A DNA stretch of 64,000 nt from Hydrogenophaga taeniospiralis CCUG 15921 (GCF_001592305.1 NZ_BCWR01000019.1:1-64000), one strand, 5' to 3'. Positions 18,706 to 29,850 are shown, numbered from the stretch's first letter. Notes: generated from the letters alone by a model not told the origin. Made by a program: numbers and translations.

Positions 18706-19253
18706 GGCGTCGTGTCCCCGATCAACGCGAGCAGTTCGCGCACGGCGGGCTGCAGCCCCATCCGCATGGGGTTGATTGCCAGGCGGGGTGCCTCCGGCGC
18801 CTCATAGGGCGCGCTGACGCCGGTGAACAAGGCGAGTTCGCCTCGCCGGGCCTGGCGATACAGGCCCTTGACGTCAGCGGCCTCGCACACTTCCAGCGGT
18901 GTGCTGACGTGGATTTCCAGGAAACGATGCGCCCCGATGATGGAACTGGCATGTGCCCGGTCGGCGCGCAAGGGCGAGATCAAGGTCGCAATGACGATCA
19001 GGCCGGCGTCGTTCATCAGCCGGGCGACCTCGGCGGCGCGGCGGATGTTCTCGCTGCGCTCGTGTGGGAGAAAACCAAGGTCCCGGTTCAGCCCGCGGCG
19101 CAGGGTGTCGCCGTCGAGCATGACGCATCGGCGGCCGCTGTCATTCAATGCCAGGGACAGTGTCCGGCCCAAGGTGGTCTTGCCCGCGCCGCTCAGGCCG
19201 GTGAGCCACAGGGTGAGGGGTAAATCGGCAGGCATCGATGCTTCAGCGAGCAT
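18702..19253 (-). CDS. cysC: Adenylylsulfate (APS) kinase
   Basis: Phosphorylates APS to PAPS, the sulfate donor. The 183-residue product has the P-loop GLSGAGKTT, then MLDGDTLRRGLNRDLGF and ERSENIRRAAEVARL of the CysC family. Later come IATLISPLRADR and KGLYRQARRGE. The ATG at 19253 overlaps the end of the PIG-L gene; ATG 19235 is an alternative. No ATP sulfurylase gene lies nearby, so APS must come from elsewhere in the genome. Placed directly before the sulfotransferase. Confidence 0.94.
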   Translation of the reverse strand: MLAEASMPADLPLTLWLTGLSGAGKTTLGRTLSLALNDSGRRCVMLDGDTLRRGLNRDLGFLPHERSENIRRAAEVARLMNDAGLIVIATLISPLRADRAHASSIIGAHRFLEIHVSTPLEVCEAADVKGLYRQARRGELALFTGVSAPYEAPEAPRLAINPMRMGLQPAVRELLALIGDTTP

Positions 19254-20019
19254 GGCCTCGCAGATGCTCGGCCACAGCCTGCAGGTGGGCGCCCCGAATG
19301 ACGTGCTTGTAGATGCCGGCCGCAACGCGCTCTTCGCCGGCACTCTCGAAGAAGGGCTTGGTAGCGGGCGCCTCGGCCTGCTCATAGCGCGTGGGTTGGG
19401 CCGTGAACAGGCACTCTCTGCCATAGGCTTCAGCGCCGAATTCCGCAATGAAGCCCTCAAACTCGCGCTGCAGTTGCCCGCCAAAGGAGCGGGTGTAGCC
19501 GTACAGGTCGTCCAGCTTGGATCGCCACTCCTGGACCCCCAGTTCGACCACGACATGCTCCTCGGCCGCGAGGCGTGCCGGCGGGCAGGGATGCCCGACG
19601 GTCGGGTAGCCGAAGCTGAGCACCGGATGGCCGTTCGCCTTTGCTTGGAGGGCGACCTGATTGGCCAGCACGCGGCACAAGTCGTGGGAGGGGTTGTAGT
19701 CCTCCGCTTCGTCCGCGACGATGCATTCGATGTTCTGTTCGATCACATGGGCTGTCAGCGCGTCGAGCCATCGCGCGAACATAGCCGTGTCGCCGTCCAG
19801 CAGGGCCTGGTAGATCGCCGTATCAGCCACCGGCGCGAGCACCTGCGGAAGCCAGCTGGCGCCTGCACGCTCCAGGTTGTCGACCGTGGAGCCCAACCGT
19901 GGCACGCCGTTCGATCCGGCGCCGTCGGTGAGCACCACCACCTGCGGTCGCTCTTTCCGAAGCCATTTCCACAGCAGCAACTCATGCCCTGGATGGGCAG
20001 CAATCAACAAGTGTTTCAT
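19243..20019 (-). CDS. PIG-L/LmbE-like protein, possible N-deacetylase
   Basis: PIG-L family enzymes are zinc-dependent N-deacetylases of GlcNAc-type substrates. The 258-residue product starts KHLLIAAHPGHELLLW, where the usual AHPDDE reads A-H-P-G-H-E, so the acidic pair is replaced while the His and Glu remain. EAEDYNPSHDLCR supplies the second His-containing motif. Activity is therefore uncertain. The start overlaps the glycosyltransferase stop (ATGA). It could prepare an amino group on the glycan for sulfation, but that is inference. Confidence 0.75.
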   Translation of the reverse strand: MKHLLIAAHPGHELLLWKWLRKERPQVVVLTDGAGSNGVPRLGSTVDNLERAGASWLPQVLAPVADTAIYQALLDGDTAMFARWLDALTAHVIEQNIECIVADEAEDYNPSHDLCRVLANQVALQAKANGHPVLSFGYPTVGHPCPPARLAAEEHVVVELGVQEWRSKLDDLYGYTRSFGGQLQREFEGFIAEFGAEAYGRECLFTAQPTRYEQAEAPATKPFFESAGEERVAAGIYKHVIRGAHLQAVAEHLRGHAR

Positions 20020-21398
20020 GTGCGCTGACTTTTCGCCTGAAGGTAGGTGGAAATCCGCCGTAGCGGCGCAGTGAGGCGCCACGATCGGCTGGCATGGATC
20101 TCGCGCAACTGCGCGCGCATGCCGGTGATCTCGTCGTCCCACTGCGCGCGCACCTCGGTGACCTCGTTTCGCGCTTGCCGCTCGGCGTCAACCAGGCGCG
20201 AACTGGTCTCGTCGATCCGCGCGTGGAGCGCGGCGGCATGCTCGGTGAGCCGCTGAATTTCGGCGCGCCAGGCATCGGCCTGAACCTGATGCGCGCGCTG
20301 CTGATCGTTGAATGCCTGTTGCAATCCCGCGATGTGCTGGTGCAGCGCGGCAAGGCCCATGTGCGCGGTGGTGGCGTTGCCGCGCCGGATCCAGTCGTCC
20401 ACGTAGCGCGCCATCTCCAGTGCGCGCTGCTCCGCCGGGACCAGGATGACTGCATGGGTGTCGATCATTCGGTGCACGCAGTGTTCCAGCGCGGACAGCG
20501 TGGTGTCCAGTCCGCAGTGCCTGCGGGCCCAGTCTGCGGCTTCGCGTGCATCCTTCGCATTGAACTTGTCGAGTTCGGCCATCACGTTTTGCCGCGTGAT
20601 CGGCCGCGTCATGAGGGCTCTGCCAAAATTCCAGCGACGTGCATGCGCCACCGTGGCGGTTGTCACCATCTCCCCCATGCCCACGCTCGGATCGAGTGCC
20701 ACCACCGCGTTGCCGGTGACCAGCGCCTCCGTGGCACAGCGCCCCTTGCCGAAAACGATGTCGTACCGCCCCAGCGCGGCGGCCGGGTCCGGCAGGTGGT
20801 TGCCGCTGCCGCTGCCTATCACGTCCAGCGCAAGACCTCGTTCGGTGCATGCGGCGCGAACCTCTTCGAGCTGGGCATCGTGCGATGCATAGTTGCTGAA
20901 AACCAGCGCCGTACGGGGCGTGGCTGGCAAGGGCGCGCGTGGCAGGAAGCGCGAGAGGTCGATCCCGTTCTGGATGAGTTCGATGCGCTGGCGCTCGATG
21001 CCGAACTCGTGCATCAACCGCTCGGCGCAGTTCTCGTCGACCGCAACATGACGCACCACCTGGGAGAACTGTGGCGGTCGGCCATGGTCCGCGCTGCGGT
21101 CGTGGCAGATCGACAGGACAGGGACATCATGGAAATGCAGCAGCGCGCGAACCGTTTCGTGGTGCGTATTGCCAATGATGACGTCGGGTCGCGCGGCCAT
21201 GTCTGCGACGTCGGTGATGCACGCGATCGAAGCGTGGCGCAATTCGTCGGCCATGTCGCCAAAAGCGGTGGCGAAAACGGTCACCGCGTGGCCACGCCGA
21301 CGCATCCAGAGCGCCAGGTCGCGCGTGAACATCTCGGCTCCCGTGCGATGCACGAGGTAGCACATCGCGATCAGGATGCGTAGAGGTGGCGCAGACAT
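20016..21398 (-). CDS. Glycosyltransferase with C-terminal coiled coil
   Basis: The 460-residue protein has a GT-B-like N-terminal half (ILIAMCYLVHRTGAEMFTRDLALWMRRRGH, then NGIDLSRFLPR) resembling family-4 transferases. Residues about 340-440 are Gln/Glu/Arg-rich and predicted to form a coiled coil, and the end SRSWRLTAPLRR is a motif found in polysaccharide-modifying transferases. The typical GT4 E-x7-E motif is not evident. It is first in a six-gene overlapping operon, and its upstream flank (21430-21500) is AT-rich, a likely promoter region. Confidence 0.78.
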   Translation of the reverse strand: MSAPPLRILIAMCYLVHRTGAEMFTRDLALWMRRRGHAVTVFATAFGDMADELRHASIACITDVADMAARPDVIIGNTHHETVRALLHFHDVPVLSICHDRSADHGRPPQFSQVVRHVAVDENCAERLMHEFGIERQRIELIQNGIDLSRFLPRAPLPATPRTALVFSNYASHDAQLEEVRAACTERGLALDVIGSGSGNHLPDPAAALGRYDIVFGKGRCATEALVTGNAVVALDPSVGMGEMVTTATVAHARRWNFGRALMTRPITRQNVMAELDKFNAKDAREAADWARRHCGLDTTLSALEHCVHRMIDTHAVILVPAEQRALEMARYVDDWIRRGNATTAHMGLAALHQHIAGLQQAFNDQQRAHQVQADAWRAEIQRLTEHAAALHARIDETSSRLVDAERQARNEVTEVRAQWDDEITGMRAQLREIHASRSWRLTAPLRRISTYLQAKSQRT

Positions 21399-21674
21399 GG
21401 GGGTCAGGCGCCCGGCGGCAAATCGCTTGTCAATCTGTCGAACTTCATGAGAAAAATAGCTTGATTCATGGTTCGATTCCTGAAATTAACAGCAATTATT
21501 GTCGAAGTGAATGCGACCGCATGGACCGTCTCCACCCGTGCCGATGTCGAGTCTTCACTCAAAGACGATAAGTCCGATCTTGCTTGATTTCCACACTCAG
21601 GTCGAGCACTGCAAAGTCCAGCCGAGATCCTTCCCGGCGGGTGAACGCCTTGTAAGCAGTTCGTATGGGAGCCC

Positions 21675-22514
21675 TCAACGGCTCCGTGTGGCCATCACCG
21701 CCGCGCCGATGATCATCACCGCCGCCAGCGCCACCGAGGTGCTCGGCGTCTCGCCGCGCACCCAGAGCAGCGCGAGGGTGGACAGCAGCGGCGTCAGGAA
21801 GCTCAGCACCCCGATCTGCCGCGCATCACCCCGTTTGAGGGCGGCATCCCAGAGGAAAAACGCGCCGCCCAGCGGGCCCAGGCCCAGTACCACGATCAGG
21901 CCCCAGTCACGGGCCGACAGCGTGGTGGAGGGCTCCAGCCAGACATGGCACAACACTGAGAGCAGGCCCGATGCGAGTGCAAAGCTGCCGATGGCCGCGG
22001 TGGGGAAAGCCCGCACGCGTTGAGTCAGCAGCGAGTAGCTGGCCCAGATGAAGGCCGAGCCCAGCGCGGGGACGTAACCCCAGGCCCAGACCGCTTCGGT
22101 ACCCGCGCCGCGCCCACCCAGGATGGCCAGCGCCGCGCCGGCAAAACCGATCAGCGCGGCCAGCACGTGGCGGGCGGTGAGCGACACACCAGGCAGAAAC
22201 CAGGGCGCCATGGCCACGATGCCCAATGGCCAGAGGTAGTTCACCAGATTGGCCTGCACCGGCGGCGCGTGGCGCAGTGCGATGAATAGCAGGAAGTGGA
22301 ACCCGAACAGGCCATAGACACCCAGCGCGAGCGTGGCGCTGGGCACACGCCACTGGCGGACATCCCAGCGCGACAGGGGCAGGGCGATCACGCTGCCCAC
22401 CAGCAGGGCCAGCCCCGTGAGCAGGAAAGGGGGCACGTGCGACAGCGACACACCGAGCGCGGCCAGGGAGGCCCACAGCGCAATGGCGCCCAGCGCCAGC
22501 AGGTTGGCCGTCAT
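21675..22514 (-). CDS. EamA/DMT superfamily transporter
   Basis: A 279-residue membrane protein with about ten hydrophobic helices arranged as two EamA repeats. It resembles YedA/RhaT-type metabolite exporters, with features such as ALWASLAALGVSL at the start, LLFIALRHAPPVQANLVNYLWPL in the middle and AFFLWDAALKRGDARQIGVL in the second repeat. The substrate is unknown. Divergent from the AhpD-like gene. The 276 bases upstream of the glycan operon (21399-21674) contain no gene I can support. Confidence 0.88.
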   Translation of the reverse strand: MTANLLALGAIALWASLAALGVSLSHVPPFLLTGLALLVGSVIALPLSRWDVRQWRVPSATLALGVYGLFGFHFLLFIALRHAPPVQANLVNYLWPLGIVAMAPWFLPGVSLTARHVLAALIGFAGAALAILGGRGAGTEAVWAWGYVPALGSAFIWASYSLLTQRVRAFPTAAIGSFALASGLLSVLCHVWLEPSTTLSARDWGLIVVLGLGPLGGAFFLWDAALKRGDARQIGVLSFLTPLLSTLALLWVRGETPSTSVALAAVMIIGAAVMATRSR

Positions 22515-22581
22515 GCGCTCACCCCGACGGGCGCGACCGGGCCTTGACCCATGACAAGGCGGGATGTCTGGCTCATGAGTG

Positions 22582-22597
22582 ATACTCCACTGGGTAT
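22582..22597. promoter_or_regulatory. Inverted repeat ATAC-N8-GTAT between divergent genes
   Basis: ATACTCCACTGGGTAT has arms ATAC/GTAT plus C and G matches inside. It sits just upstream of the AhpD-like gene in the divergent region and could be a regulator site; the regulator is unknown, although an AraC-type gene lies close by. Confidence 0.35.
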
Positions 22598-22618
22598 TAT
22601 TTCTGCAAAGGACATTTC

Positions 22619-22969
22619 TTGAGCACGTTCAATCACAACGACCTGATGCGCGACATCAACGAGAACCTGGCGCCGTTCCGCAAGGCCCAGCCCACCGCCA
22701 TGGCGGGCTTTGGCCAGTTGGCCAAAGCCGCCATCACCGATGGTGAGCTCAGCGCCAAACACAAGGAGCTGATCGCGCTGTCGATCGCGGTCACGCAGCG
22801 CTGCTCGGGTTGCATCGGTTTCCACGTCAAGGCCCTGGTCCAGTTGGGCTGCACGCGCGCCGAACTGGAAGAGATGCTGGCCGTGTGCGTGTACATGGGC
22901 GGGGGGCCGGCGCTGATGTACGCCGCCGAGGTGATCGCGGCCTGGGAAACGATGAGCGCCAAGGGCTGA
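22619..22969 (+). CDS. Carboxymuconolactone decarboxylase (AhpD-like) family protein
   Basis: Small all-helical protein; members with CxxC act as alkylhydroperoxidases. The 116-residue product contains the active-site signature C-S-G-C-IGFHV at about 62-70 with the downstream His. The start is TTG 22619, preceded at six bases by AAAGGA (22607-22612); there is no better in-frame ATG until 22646. Neighbours do not define its partner. Confidence 0.88.
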   Translation: MSTFNHNDLMRDINENLAPFRKAQPTAMAGFGQLAKAAITDGELSAKHKELIALSIAVTQRCSGCIGFHVKALVQLGCTRAELEEMLAVCVYMGGGPALMYAAEVIAAWETMSAKG

Positions 22970-23094
22970 GGGACCGAGGGCCAGGGGGGCCGCCGTGGGG
23001 GTGATCGCGGTGAGCCAGGACGCATGCGGCCAGCATAGCGGGCCGCATCGTCGGCGCACGCGGGTGGATCGTCGCGATCCGTGGGTCTTGGTCG

Positions 23095-23778
23095 TCAGTG
23101 GTCCGCTTGCTTGCGCAGGGCGGCGGTGAGCGCCGACGGCGAGCGGTAGCCCGTGCGCCGCGCTACCTCGGCCACGGGCAGGCCCTGGTTTCTCAACTGG
23201 CGTGCTTCGGCCAGCCGCAGCCCGCGCAGCCATGCCATGGGGCTTTGTCCCAGGTCTTCTCGGCAACGGGTGGTGAACTGAGCGGCACTCAGGTGCACGC
23301 GCGCCGCCAGGTCGTTCACCTGCAGGGCCTCATGACCGCGGGCCTGTGTCCAGGCGGTCAGTGCCACCCAGTCGATGGCGCGCCGTGCCCGCCGCACCAC
23401 GGCGGGCGGTGTCCAGGCTTCCAGGAGAAGGGCCGGGCCGAGCAGCCGGGCGCGGGGCAGGGCGCTGTCGCAGGCAGCGGCGAGGTAGCTGGCCAGGGGG
23501 GCCAGCGTCCGTGGCTCGGGGCTGTGGTGGGCGTGTTGCCAGCGGGCGTCGCGGGAGTCCAGCACCAGGCAGCGCGCCGAGCCGCTGGCTTCGAAGTCGT
23601 GGCGATCCCCGGGGAAGATCACGGCGCCATCGCCGGCCGCGACGCGCCGGCCATGACCATCCACTTCCAGTTCCAGCACGCCGTCCAGCCCAAGCAGGAT
23701 CTGGAAGTGGTCGTGCGCATGGCTGCCGTGCGAGGCGCCGTAGCACCGGACCGACAGGGCATCGGCCGGGCGGTTCAT
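23095..23778 (-). CDS. AraC family transcriptional regulator with cupin sensor domain
   Basis: The 227-residue protein combines an N-terminal cupin (SHAHDHFQILLGLDGVLELEVDG, then AVIFPGDRHDF) with two C-terminal helix-turn-helix units (VNDLAARVHLSAAQFTTRCRE and LPVAEVARRTGYRSPSALTAA). The inducer is unknown. It is transcribed three bases after lipA stops relative to their shared strand direction, so it may be co-transcribed behind lipA, though a functional link to lipoate is not obvious. The divergent AhpD-like or EamA genes are plausible targets. Confidence 0.85.
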   Translation of the reverse strand: MNRPADALSVRCYGASHGSHAHDHFQILLGLDGVLELEVDGHGRRVAAGDGAVIFPGDRHDFEASGSARCLVLDSRDARWQHAHHSPEPRTLAPLASYLAAACDSALPRARLLGPALLLEAWTPPAVVRRARRAIDWVALTAWTQARGHEALQVNDLAARVHLSAAQFTTRCREDLGQSPMAWLRGLRLAEARQLRNQGLPVAEVARRTGYRSPSALTAALRKQADH

Positions 23779-23780
23779 GC

Positions 23781-24809
23781 TCAGGCCTTGTTGGCGCTGA
23801 GCGCGTTGTGCGCCTGCTGGTCGGCGTGGTACGAGCTGCGCACCATCGCGCCCACGGCGGCGTGGGTGAAGCCCATCTTGTAGGCCTCGGCCTCGAACAT
23901 CTTGAAGGTGTCCGGGTGCACGTAGCGGCGCACCGGCAGGTGGTGGCCGCTGGGGGCGAGGTATTGGCCGATGGTCAGCATCTCGATGTCGTGCGCGCGC
24001 ATGTCGCGCATGACTTCGAGGATTTCCTCGTCGGTCTCGCCCAGGCCGACCATCAGGCCACTCTTGGTCGGTACGTGAGGGAACAAGGCCTTGAACTTCT
24101 TGAGCAGGTTCAGGCTGAACTGGTAGTCCGACCCAGGACGCGCTTCCTTGTACAGGCGTGGCGCGGTTTCCAGGTTGTGGTTCATCACGTCGGGTGGCGC
24201 GGCCTTCAGGATCTCCAGCGCTCGGTCGTCGCGGCCTCGGAAGTCGGGCACCAGCACCTCGATCTGCGTGCCCGGTGACAGCTCACGGGTCTTTTCGATG
24301 CAGGCCACGAAGTGGCCGGCGCCGCCGTCACGCAGGTCGTCGCGGTCCACGCTGGTGATCACCACGTACTTGAGCTTGAGCGCGGCGATCGTTTTGGCCA
24401 GGTTCTCGGGCTCGTTCACGTCGAGCGGGTCGGGGCGGCCGTGGCCCACGTCGCAGAACGGGCAGCGGCGGGTGCACTTGTCGCCCATGATCATGAAGGT
24501 GGCTGTGCCCTTGCCGAAGCATTCGCCGATGTTGGGGCAACTGGCCTCTTCGCACACGGTGACCAGCTTGTTGGCGCGCAGCACGTCCTTGATCTCGTAG
24601 AAGCGCGTGGTGGGCGAACCGGCCTTGACGCGGATCCATTCGGGCTTCTTCAGCACCTCGGCCGGCACGATCTTGATCGGAATGCGTGAGGTCTTGGCCT
24701 GGCTTTTCTGCTTCGCGGTGGCGTCGTAGCCGGCGGCGGGCTGGGCTTCGCGGACCGTGTTCGTGTCGGCGGCCGTGAGGCCAAGCGTGGAAGAAAGGGG
24801 GCTGGTCAT
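23781..24809 (-). CDS. lipA: Lipoyl synthase
   Basis: Radical SAM enzyme that inserts two sulfurs into octanoyl groups on the lipoyl domains of 2-oxoacid dehydrogenases and GcvH. The 342-residue product has both cluster motifs: the auxiliary C-x4-C-x5-C in [12 protein letters not shown] and the radical SAM CxxxCxxC in [22 protein letters not shown] links them, and the C-terminal RSSYHAD carries the conserved Ser cluster ligand. It follows lipB in the lip operon. Confidence 0.97.
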   Translation of the reverse strand: MTSPLSSTLGLTAADTNTVREAQPAAGYDATAKQKSQAKTSRIPIKIVPAEVLKKPEWIRVKAGSPTTRFYEIKDVLRANKLVTVCEEASCPNIGECFGKGTATFMIMGDKCTRRCPFCDVGHGRPDPLDVNEPENLAKTIAALKLKYVVITSVDRDDLRDGGAGHFVACIEKTRELSPGTQIEVLVPDFRGRDDRALEILKAAPPDVMNHNLETAPRLYKEARPGSDYQFSLNLLKKFKALFPHVPTKSGLMVGLGETDEEILEVMRDMRAHDIEMLTIGQYLAPSGHHLPVRRYVHPDTFKMFEAEAYKMGFTHAAVGAMVRSSYHADQQAHNALSANKA

Positions 24810-24847
24810 GGCGTGGGCGCGGGTGGCGCAATGAATGAACGGGAGGT

Positions 24848-25540
24848 TCAGGGGCTGAGGATGGTGCCGAGCTTCTGGCTCAGGACCTGGGCCGCTTCAT
24901 CCCATGAAACGGCGACTCCGATTGTAGAAAGGTCCACCGTTTGCAGTCCCGCATACCCACACGGGTTGATGCGCCAGTAGGGCTGCAGGTCCATGGCGAC
25001 GTTGAGCGCCACGCCGTGGTAGGTGCAGTGGCGACTGACCTTGATGCCCAGTGCGGCGATCTTGCCCAGACCGGTGAAGTCGGGGTCGGCCGCAGGCTGG
25101 CCTTCCACCTTCTTTTGCGGTCGCTGGGGCAGCAGCGCATGGCTGGTCGGGTCGTCCAGCCTCACGTAGATGCCGGGCGCACCGGCCACGCGGTGGCCGG
25201 TCACGCCGAAGTGGTCCAGTGTGCGGATCACCGCCTCTTCGATGCGGTAGACGTATTCCTTGACGAAGTAACCGGCGCGCTGCAGATCGATCAGCGGGTA
25301 GGCCACCACCTGGCCCGGGCCGTGGTAGGTCACCTGGCCGCCCCGGTTGGTCTTGACCACCGGGATGTCGCCCGGCGCGAGCAGGTGGTCGTCCTTGCCG
25401 GCAATGCCTTGCGTGAACACGGGGGGGTGCTCGCAGACCCAGAGCTCATCGGGCGTGTCGGCGGTGCGCGCCTCGGTGAACGCCACCATGGCGTCGTGGG
25501 TGGGCGCGTACTCCACCCGGCCGAGGTTGCGGATCTGCAT
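24848..25540 (-). CDS. lipB: Octanoyltransferase
   Basis: Transfers octanoyl from acyl carrier protein to lipoyl domains. The 230-residue product shows the family pattern [22 protein letters not shown], the catalytic Lys in [15 protein letters not shown] and the catalytic Cys in [12 protein letters not shown] 25540 is used. It overlaps the region just after the ybeD-like gene and precedes lipA, the standard arrangement. Confidence 0.96.
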   Translation of the reverse strand: MQIRNLGRVEYAPTHDAMVAFTEARTADTPDELWVCEHPPVFTQGIAGKDDHLLAPGDIPVVKTNRGGQVTYHGPGQVVAYPLIDLQRAGYFVKEYVYRIEEAVIRTLDHFGVTGHRVAGAPGIYVRLDDPTSHALLPQRPQKKVEGQPAADPDFTGLGKIAALGIKVSRHCTYHGVALNVAMDLQPYWRINPCGYAGLQTVDLSTIGVAVSWDEAAQVLSQKLGTILSP

Positions 25541-25542
25541 GC

Positions 25543-25827
25543 TCAGAGAACGATCTTGACCATGGGGTGCGTGGTCAGTGTGCGGTACAGCTCGTCGAGC
25601 TGCTCGCGGCTGGTCACGTACACCGACAGGGTGAGACCCATGTAGTTGCCGGCCTTGCTCGGGCGCAGTTCGATGGTCGAGGCGTCGAAGCTGGGGTCGA
25701 AGGCTTTGGCCACGTGTGTCATGGCCGTGACATAGCCGTCCACGTTGGCGCCCATCACCTTGATGGGGAAGTGGCAGGGGTATTCGATGAGCGATTGTTC
25801 GGGCGGGATCTCGCGGGGCAGGTCCAT
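25543..25827 (-). CDS. YbeD-like DUF493 family protein
   Basis: A 94-residue ferredoxin-like-fold protein of unknown role that is regularly found next to lipB. Typical sequence includes [17 protein letters not shown] in the first half and [26 protein letters not shown] in the second. It ends two bases before the lipB start, so the two are likely co-translated. Confidence 0.92.
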   Translation of the reverse strand: MDLPREIPPEQSLIEYPCHFPIKVMGANVDGYVTAMTHVAKAFDPSFDASTIELRPSKAGNYMGLTLSVYVTSREQLDELYRTLTTHPMVKIVL

Positions 25828-25838
25828 GGCGATGTTCC

Positions 25839-26750
25839 TCAGATCGATTGCGCGGCCTTGGCGCGCTGGTATCCGGCGTAAAGCCGTTCGTACACCGGAC
25901 CGGGGCGGCCACGCTGCGCGCCATGCCCCACCGGCTGGCCGTCCAGCATGGTGATGGGCAACACCTCCTTGGTGGCCGATGACAGCATCAGTTCGTCGGC
26001 GTCCTGCACCTCGGTGCGGCCGATGCGGCGCAGCTCAAAGGGGATGCCCTGTTCCCGGCACAGGTCTTCGATCAGGTCGAAACGGATGCCTTCGAGCACC
26101 AGATGGTCCTTGGGAGGTCCCATGACCACACCGTTCTTCACCACCCAGACGTTGCTGGCGGCGGCCTCGCTGAGAAAGCCATCGCGGAACATCACGGTCT
26201 CCACGGCATCGGCGTCGGCGCTGATCTGGCGGGCCAACACCGCGCCCAGCAGGCTGGTGCTCTTGATGTGGGCCTTCTGCCAGCGGAAGTCGTCGGCGCT
26301 GACGCAGGACACGCCGAGTTGCCGTTGCTCCGGCGTCGCCAGCTTCATGTCGCCCGCCATGACAAACACCGTGGGCCGCAGGCCGGGTGGCATCACGTGG
26401 TCACGCACCGCGACCCCGCGGGTGACCTGAATGTAGACCAGTTGGTTGACTGCTCCGGTGGATTCCATCAGCGCCTGAATCAGACGGCGCGCAATGGCCA
26501 GCCACGCTTCGGAACTCAGAGGATTGGTGATGCGCAGTTCGCCCAGTGAGCGCTCCAGCCGGGCCATGTGCTGCTCGAAACGGAAGATCTTGCCGCCGTA
26601 GGCCGGCAACACTTCGTAGACACCGTCGCCGAAGATGAAGCCTCGGTCCAGCACACTCACCTTGGCGTCGCGCAGAGGGCCGAACTCGCCGTTGAGATAG
26701 CAGAGTGAGTCGGGCAGCACGGACGTGCTTGTTTCGGGGGGGGTGTTCAT
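25839..26750 (-). CDS. D-amino-acid aminotransferase (class IV PLP enzyme)
   Basis: Fold-type IV aminotransferase. The 303-residue product has [29 protein letters not shown] at the start (a family hallmark), the Schiff-base Lys in [14 protein letters not shown], and [13 protein letters not shown] with the conserved Glu. D-Ala transaminase is the closest match in pattern, but branched-chain aminotransferase or ADC lyase activity cannot be excluded. It heads the ybeD-lipB-lipA transcript and is divergent from the atp operon. Confidence 0.9.
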   Translation of the reverse strand: MNTPPETSTSVLPDSLCYLNGEFGPLRDAKVSVLDRGFIFGDGVYEVLPAYGGKIFRFEQHMARLERSLGELRITNPLSSEAWLAIARRLIQALMESTGAVNQLVYIQVTRGVAVRDHVMPPGLRPTVFVMAGDMKLATPEQRQLGVSCVSADDFRWQKAHIKSTSLLGAVLARQISADADAVETVMFRDGFLSEAAASNVWVVKNGVVMGPPKDHLVLEGIRFDLIEDLCREQGIPFELRRIGRTEVQDADELMLSSATKEVLPITMLDGQPVGHGAQRGRPGPVYERLYAGYQRAKAAQSI

Positions 26751-26804
26751 TTTTGAGATTATCGGACGCAGCGAGAGCTGCCTGCCGTGGTCCGGCCAGC
26801 AGTC

Positions 26805-26835
26805 TTGACGAGCCCATGGGGTTTCTACGTATAAT
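26805..26835 (+). promoter_or_regulatory. Predicted sigma-70 promoter of the atp operon
   Basis: TTGACG (26805-26810) and a consensus TATAAT (26830-26835) are separated by 19 bases, slightly long. It lies 50 bases before atpI. Confidence 0.7.
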
Positions 26836-26884
26836 CAACGGCTGTGCTCAATCGCATCCATCTGTAACCCGCCTGTAATTTGCC

Positions 26885-27385
26885 ATGTCGACAATGCCTC
26901 CGGTCGGGTCGACGACGCAAGCCACTGATGCTTGGGAAGATGGGGCGAAGGAAGCCGATTTCAAGCCACTCACGCACGAAGAGGCGTTGCAGTGGCGGTC
27001 CAGCCAGCCGGCGCTGTCGGCTTGGCGTCTGGTGGGTGTGCAGTTGCTGGTCGGCCTGGCGGTCGGTGCGTTGACATGGTTGTTCACGCAGTCGGTGTCG
27101 CTGGCGTCGTCGGTTCTGTATGGCGCCGCTTCGGTGGTGATCCCGACGGCCCTGATGGCCTGGGGCATGACGTCGAGTGCCTTGTCCCGCCGGGCGGCGG
27201 GGCATGTGATCTCGATGTTCATGGGTTTTGTTTTGTGGGAGGGGGTCAAGATTCTGCTGTCGGTGGCCATGTTGTGGTCGGCGCCCAGAATCGTCCCTGA
27301 CCTGAATTGGCTCGCCCTGGTGGTGGGCTTGGTGGTGGTACTCAAGGTGTACTGGTTTGGATTCTGGATCCAGACCCGGCGTTGA
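26885..27385 (+). CDS. atpI: ATP synthase subunit I
   Basis: Small membrane protein that helps assemble the c-ring. The 166-residue product has about 45 soluble residues followed by four hydrophobic segments (from LVGVQLLVGLAVGALTWLF to WLALVVGLVVVLKVYWFGF). It opens the atp operon directly behind a strong promoter and is poorly conserved, as usual; assignment rests mainly on position and topology. Confidence 0.88.
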   Translation: MSTMPPVGSTTQATDAWEDGAKEADFKPLTHEEALQWRSSQPALSAWRLVGVQLLVGLAVGALTWLFTQSVSLASSVLYGAASVVIPTALMAWGMTSSALSRRAAGHVISMFMGFVLWEGVKILLSVAMLWSAPRIVPDLNWLALVVGLVVVLKVYWFGFWIQTRR

Positions 27386-27399
27386 ACTCAAACGGTTGA

Positions 27400-28615
<1,216 letters not shown>

Positions 28616-28733
28616 TCGGGTTTGCTGCCCTGCGCAGCGCTGGTGATGGGGGCCTGGGGCTCAGTCACCGTGCGTGGCGCTTCGCGGCAGCAAGTGCGTC
28701 ACCACCTTTGTTAACACACAGAAAGGCGTTGCG

Positions 28734-29204
28734 ATGAATATCAATGCAACCCTCTTTGCGCAGGCCATCGTCTTTGCGATCCTGGTGTGGTTCACGATGA
28801 AATTCGTGTGGCCCCCCATCGCCAAGGCACTGGATGAGCGTGCGTTGAAGATCTCCGAAGGACTGGCTTCCGCCGAGAAAGCCAAGTCCGAACTGGCCGT
28901 GGCCAACAAACGTGTGGAAGAAGAGTTGAGCAAGTCGCGCAACGAATCCGCCACCCGTCTGGCCGATGCCGAACGCCGCGCCCAGATCGTGATTGAAGAG
29001 GCCAAGGCGCGAGCCACCGAAGAGGCTTCCAAGATCGTGGCCACCGCCCGTCAGGAAGCCGATCAGCAGGTCATCAAGGCGCGCGAATTGCTGCGAGAAG
29101 AAGTCGCTGCGCTGGCCGTCAAGGGTGCAGAGCAGATCCTCAAGCGCGAAGTCAACGCCGGCATCCATGCCGAGTTGCTGGGCCGTTTGAAGAGCGAACT
29201 CTGA
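28734..29204 (+). CDS. atpF: ATP synthase Fo subunit b
   Basis: Peripheral stalk subunit. The 156-residue product has one N-terminal membrane helix ([20 protein letters not shown]) and a long charged coiled coil. ATG 28734 follows GAAAGG (28721-28726); a further upstream start at 28674 would add 20 residues before the membrane helix and lacks a ribosome site. Confidence 0.96.
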   Translation: MNINATLFAQAIVFAILVWFTMKFVWPPIAKALDERALKISEGLASAEKAKSELAVANKRVEEELSKSRNESATRLADAERRAQIVIEEAKARATEEASKIVATARQEADQQVIKARELLREEVAALAVKGAEQILKREVNAGIHAELLGRLKSEL

Positions 29205-29257
29205 TCCGCCCCACGCTGACGCAACCAACGTTAACCGCAGGCATCCCAAGGTAGACC

Positions 29258-29788
29258 ATGGCCGAAATCGCAACAATAGCCCGCCCTTACGCGGAAGCGC
29301 TGTTCAAAGTGGCAGGCGCGGACGCAGCCGGTGCAGCCGCATGGCTGGACGAATTGGCGGCCGTTGCTTCCAACGAGCAACTGCGCCAGTTCGCTGACAG
29401 TCCCAAGTCCTCGCCCGAGCAGGTGTTCGGCGTCATCTCCGGCGTGCTCAAGAGCAGCCTGCCCGCCATGGCGCAGAACTTTCTGCGCACGGTGATTGAC
29501 AACGGACGCCTTGCCGCCTTGCCCGAAATTGCCAGTCAGTTTCGCGCATTGAAGAACGCGCAACTGGGCTCCTTCGACGCCATCGTGTACAGCGCTTTTG
29601 ACATGGACAACGCTGCCTTGGCTGACCTCTCCGGTGTGCTGGAAAAGCGGTTTGGCCGCAAGCTCAACTTGCAGGTCACGCTGCAGCCGGAGCTGATCGG
29701 TGGTGTTCGCGTGGTGGTGGGTGACGAGGTGCTCGACACTTCGATCAAAGCCCGCCTGGAACAAATGAAAGTTGCCCTCACGGCCTGA
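29258..29788 (+). CDS. atpH: ATP synthase F1 subunit delta
   Basis: Links the peripheral stalk to the top of F1. The 176-residue product begins [18 protein letters not shown] and ends with [31 protein letters not shown], both diagnostic for the family. Normal length, between atpF and atpA. Confidence 0.96.
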   Translation: MAEIATIARPYAEALFKVAGADAAGAAAWLDELAAVASNEQLRQFADSPKSSPEQVFGVISGVLKSSLPAMAQNFLRTVIDNGRLAALPEIASQFRALKNAQLGSFDAIVYSAFDMDNAALADLSGVLEKRFGRKLNLQVTLQPELIGGVRVVVGDEVLDTSIKARLEQMKVALTA

Positions 29789-29850
29789 AGGCCTTTTGGC
29801 TGACTGCACGGGCGCGCCCTCATCCCATTTAACGAAAGAAGGAAAGAGTC

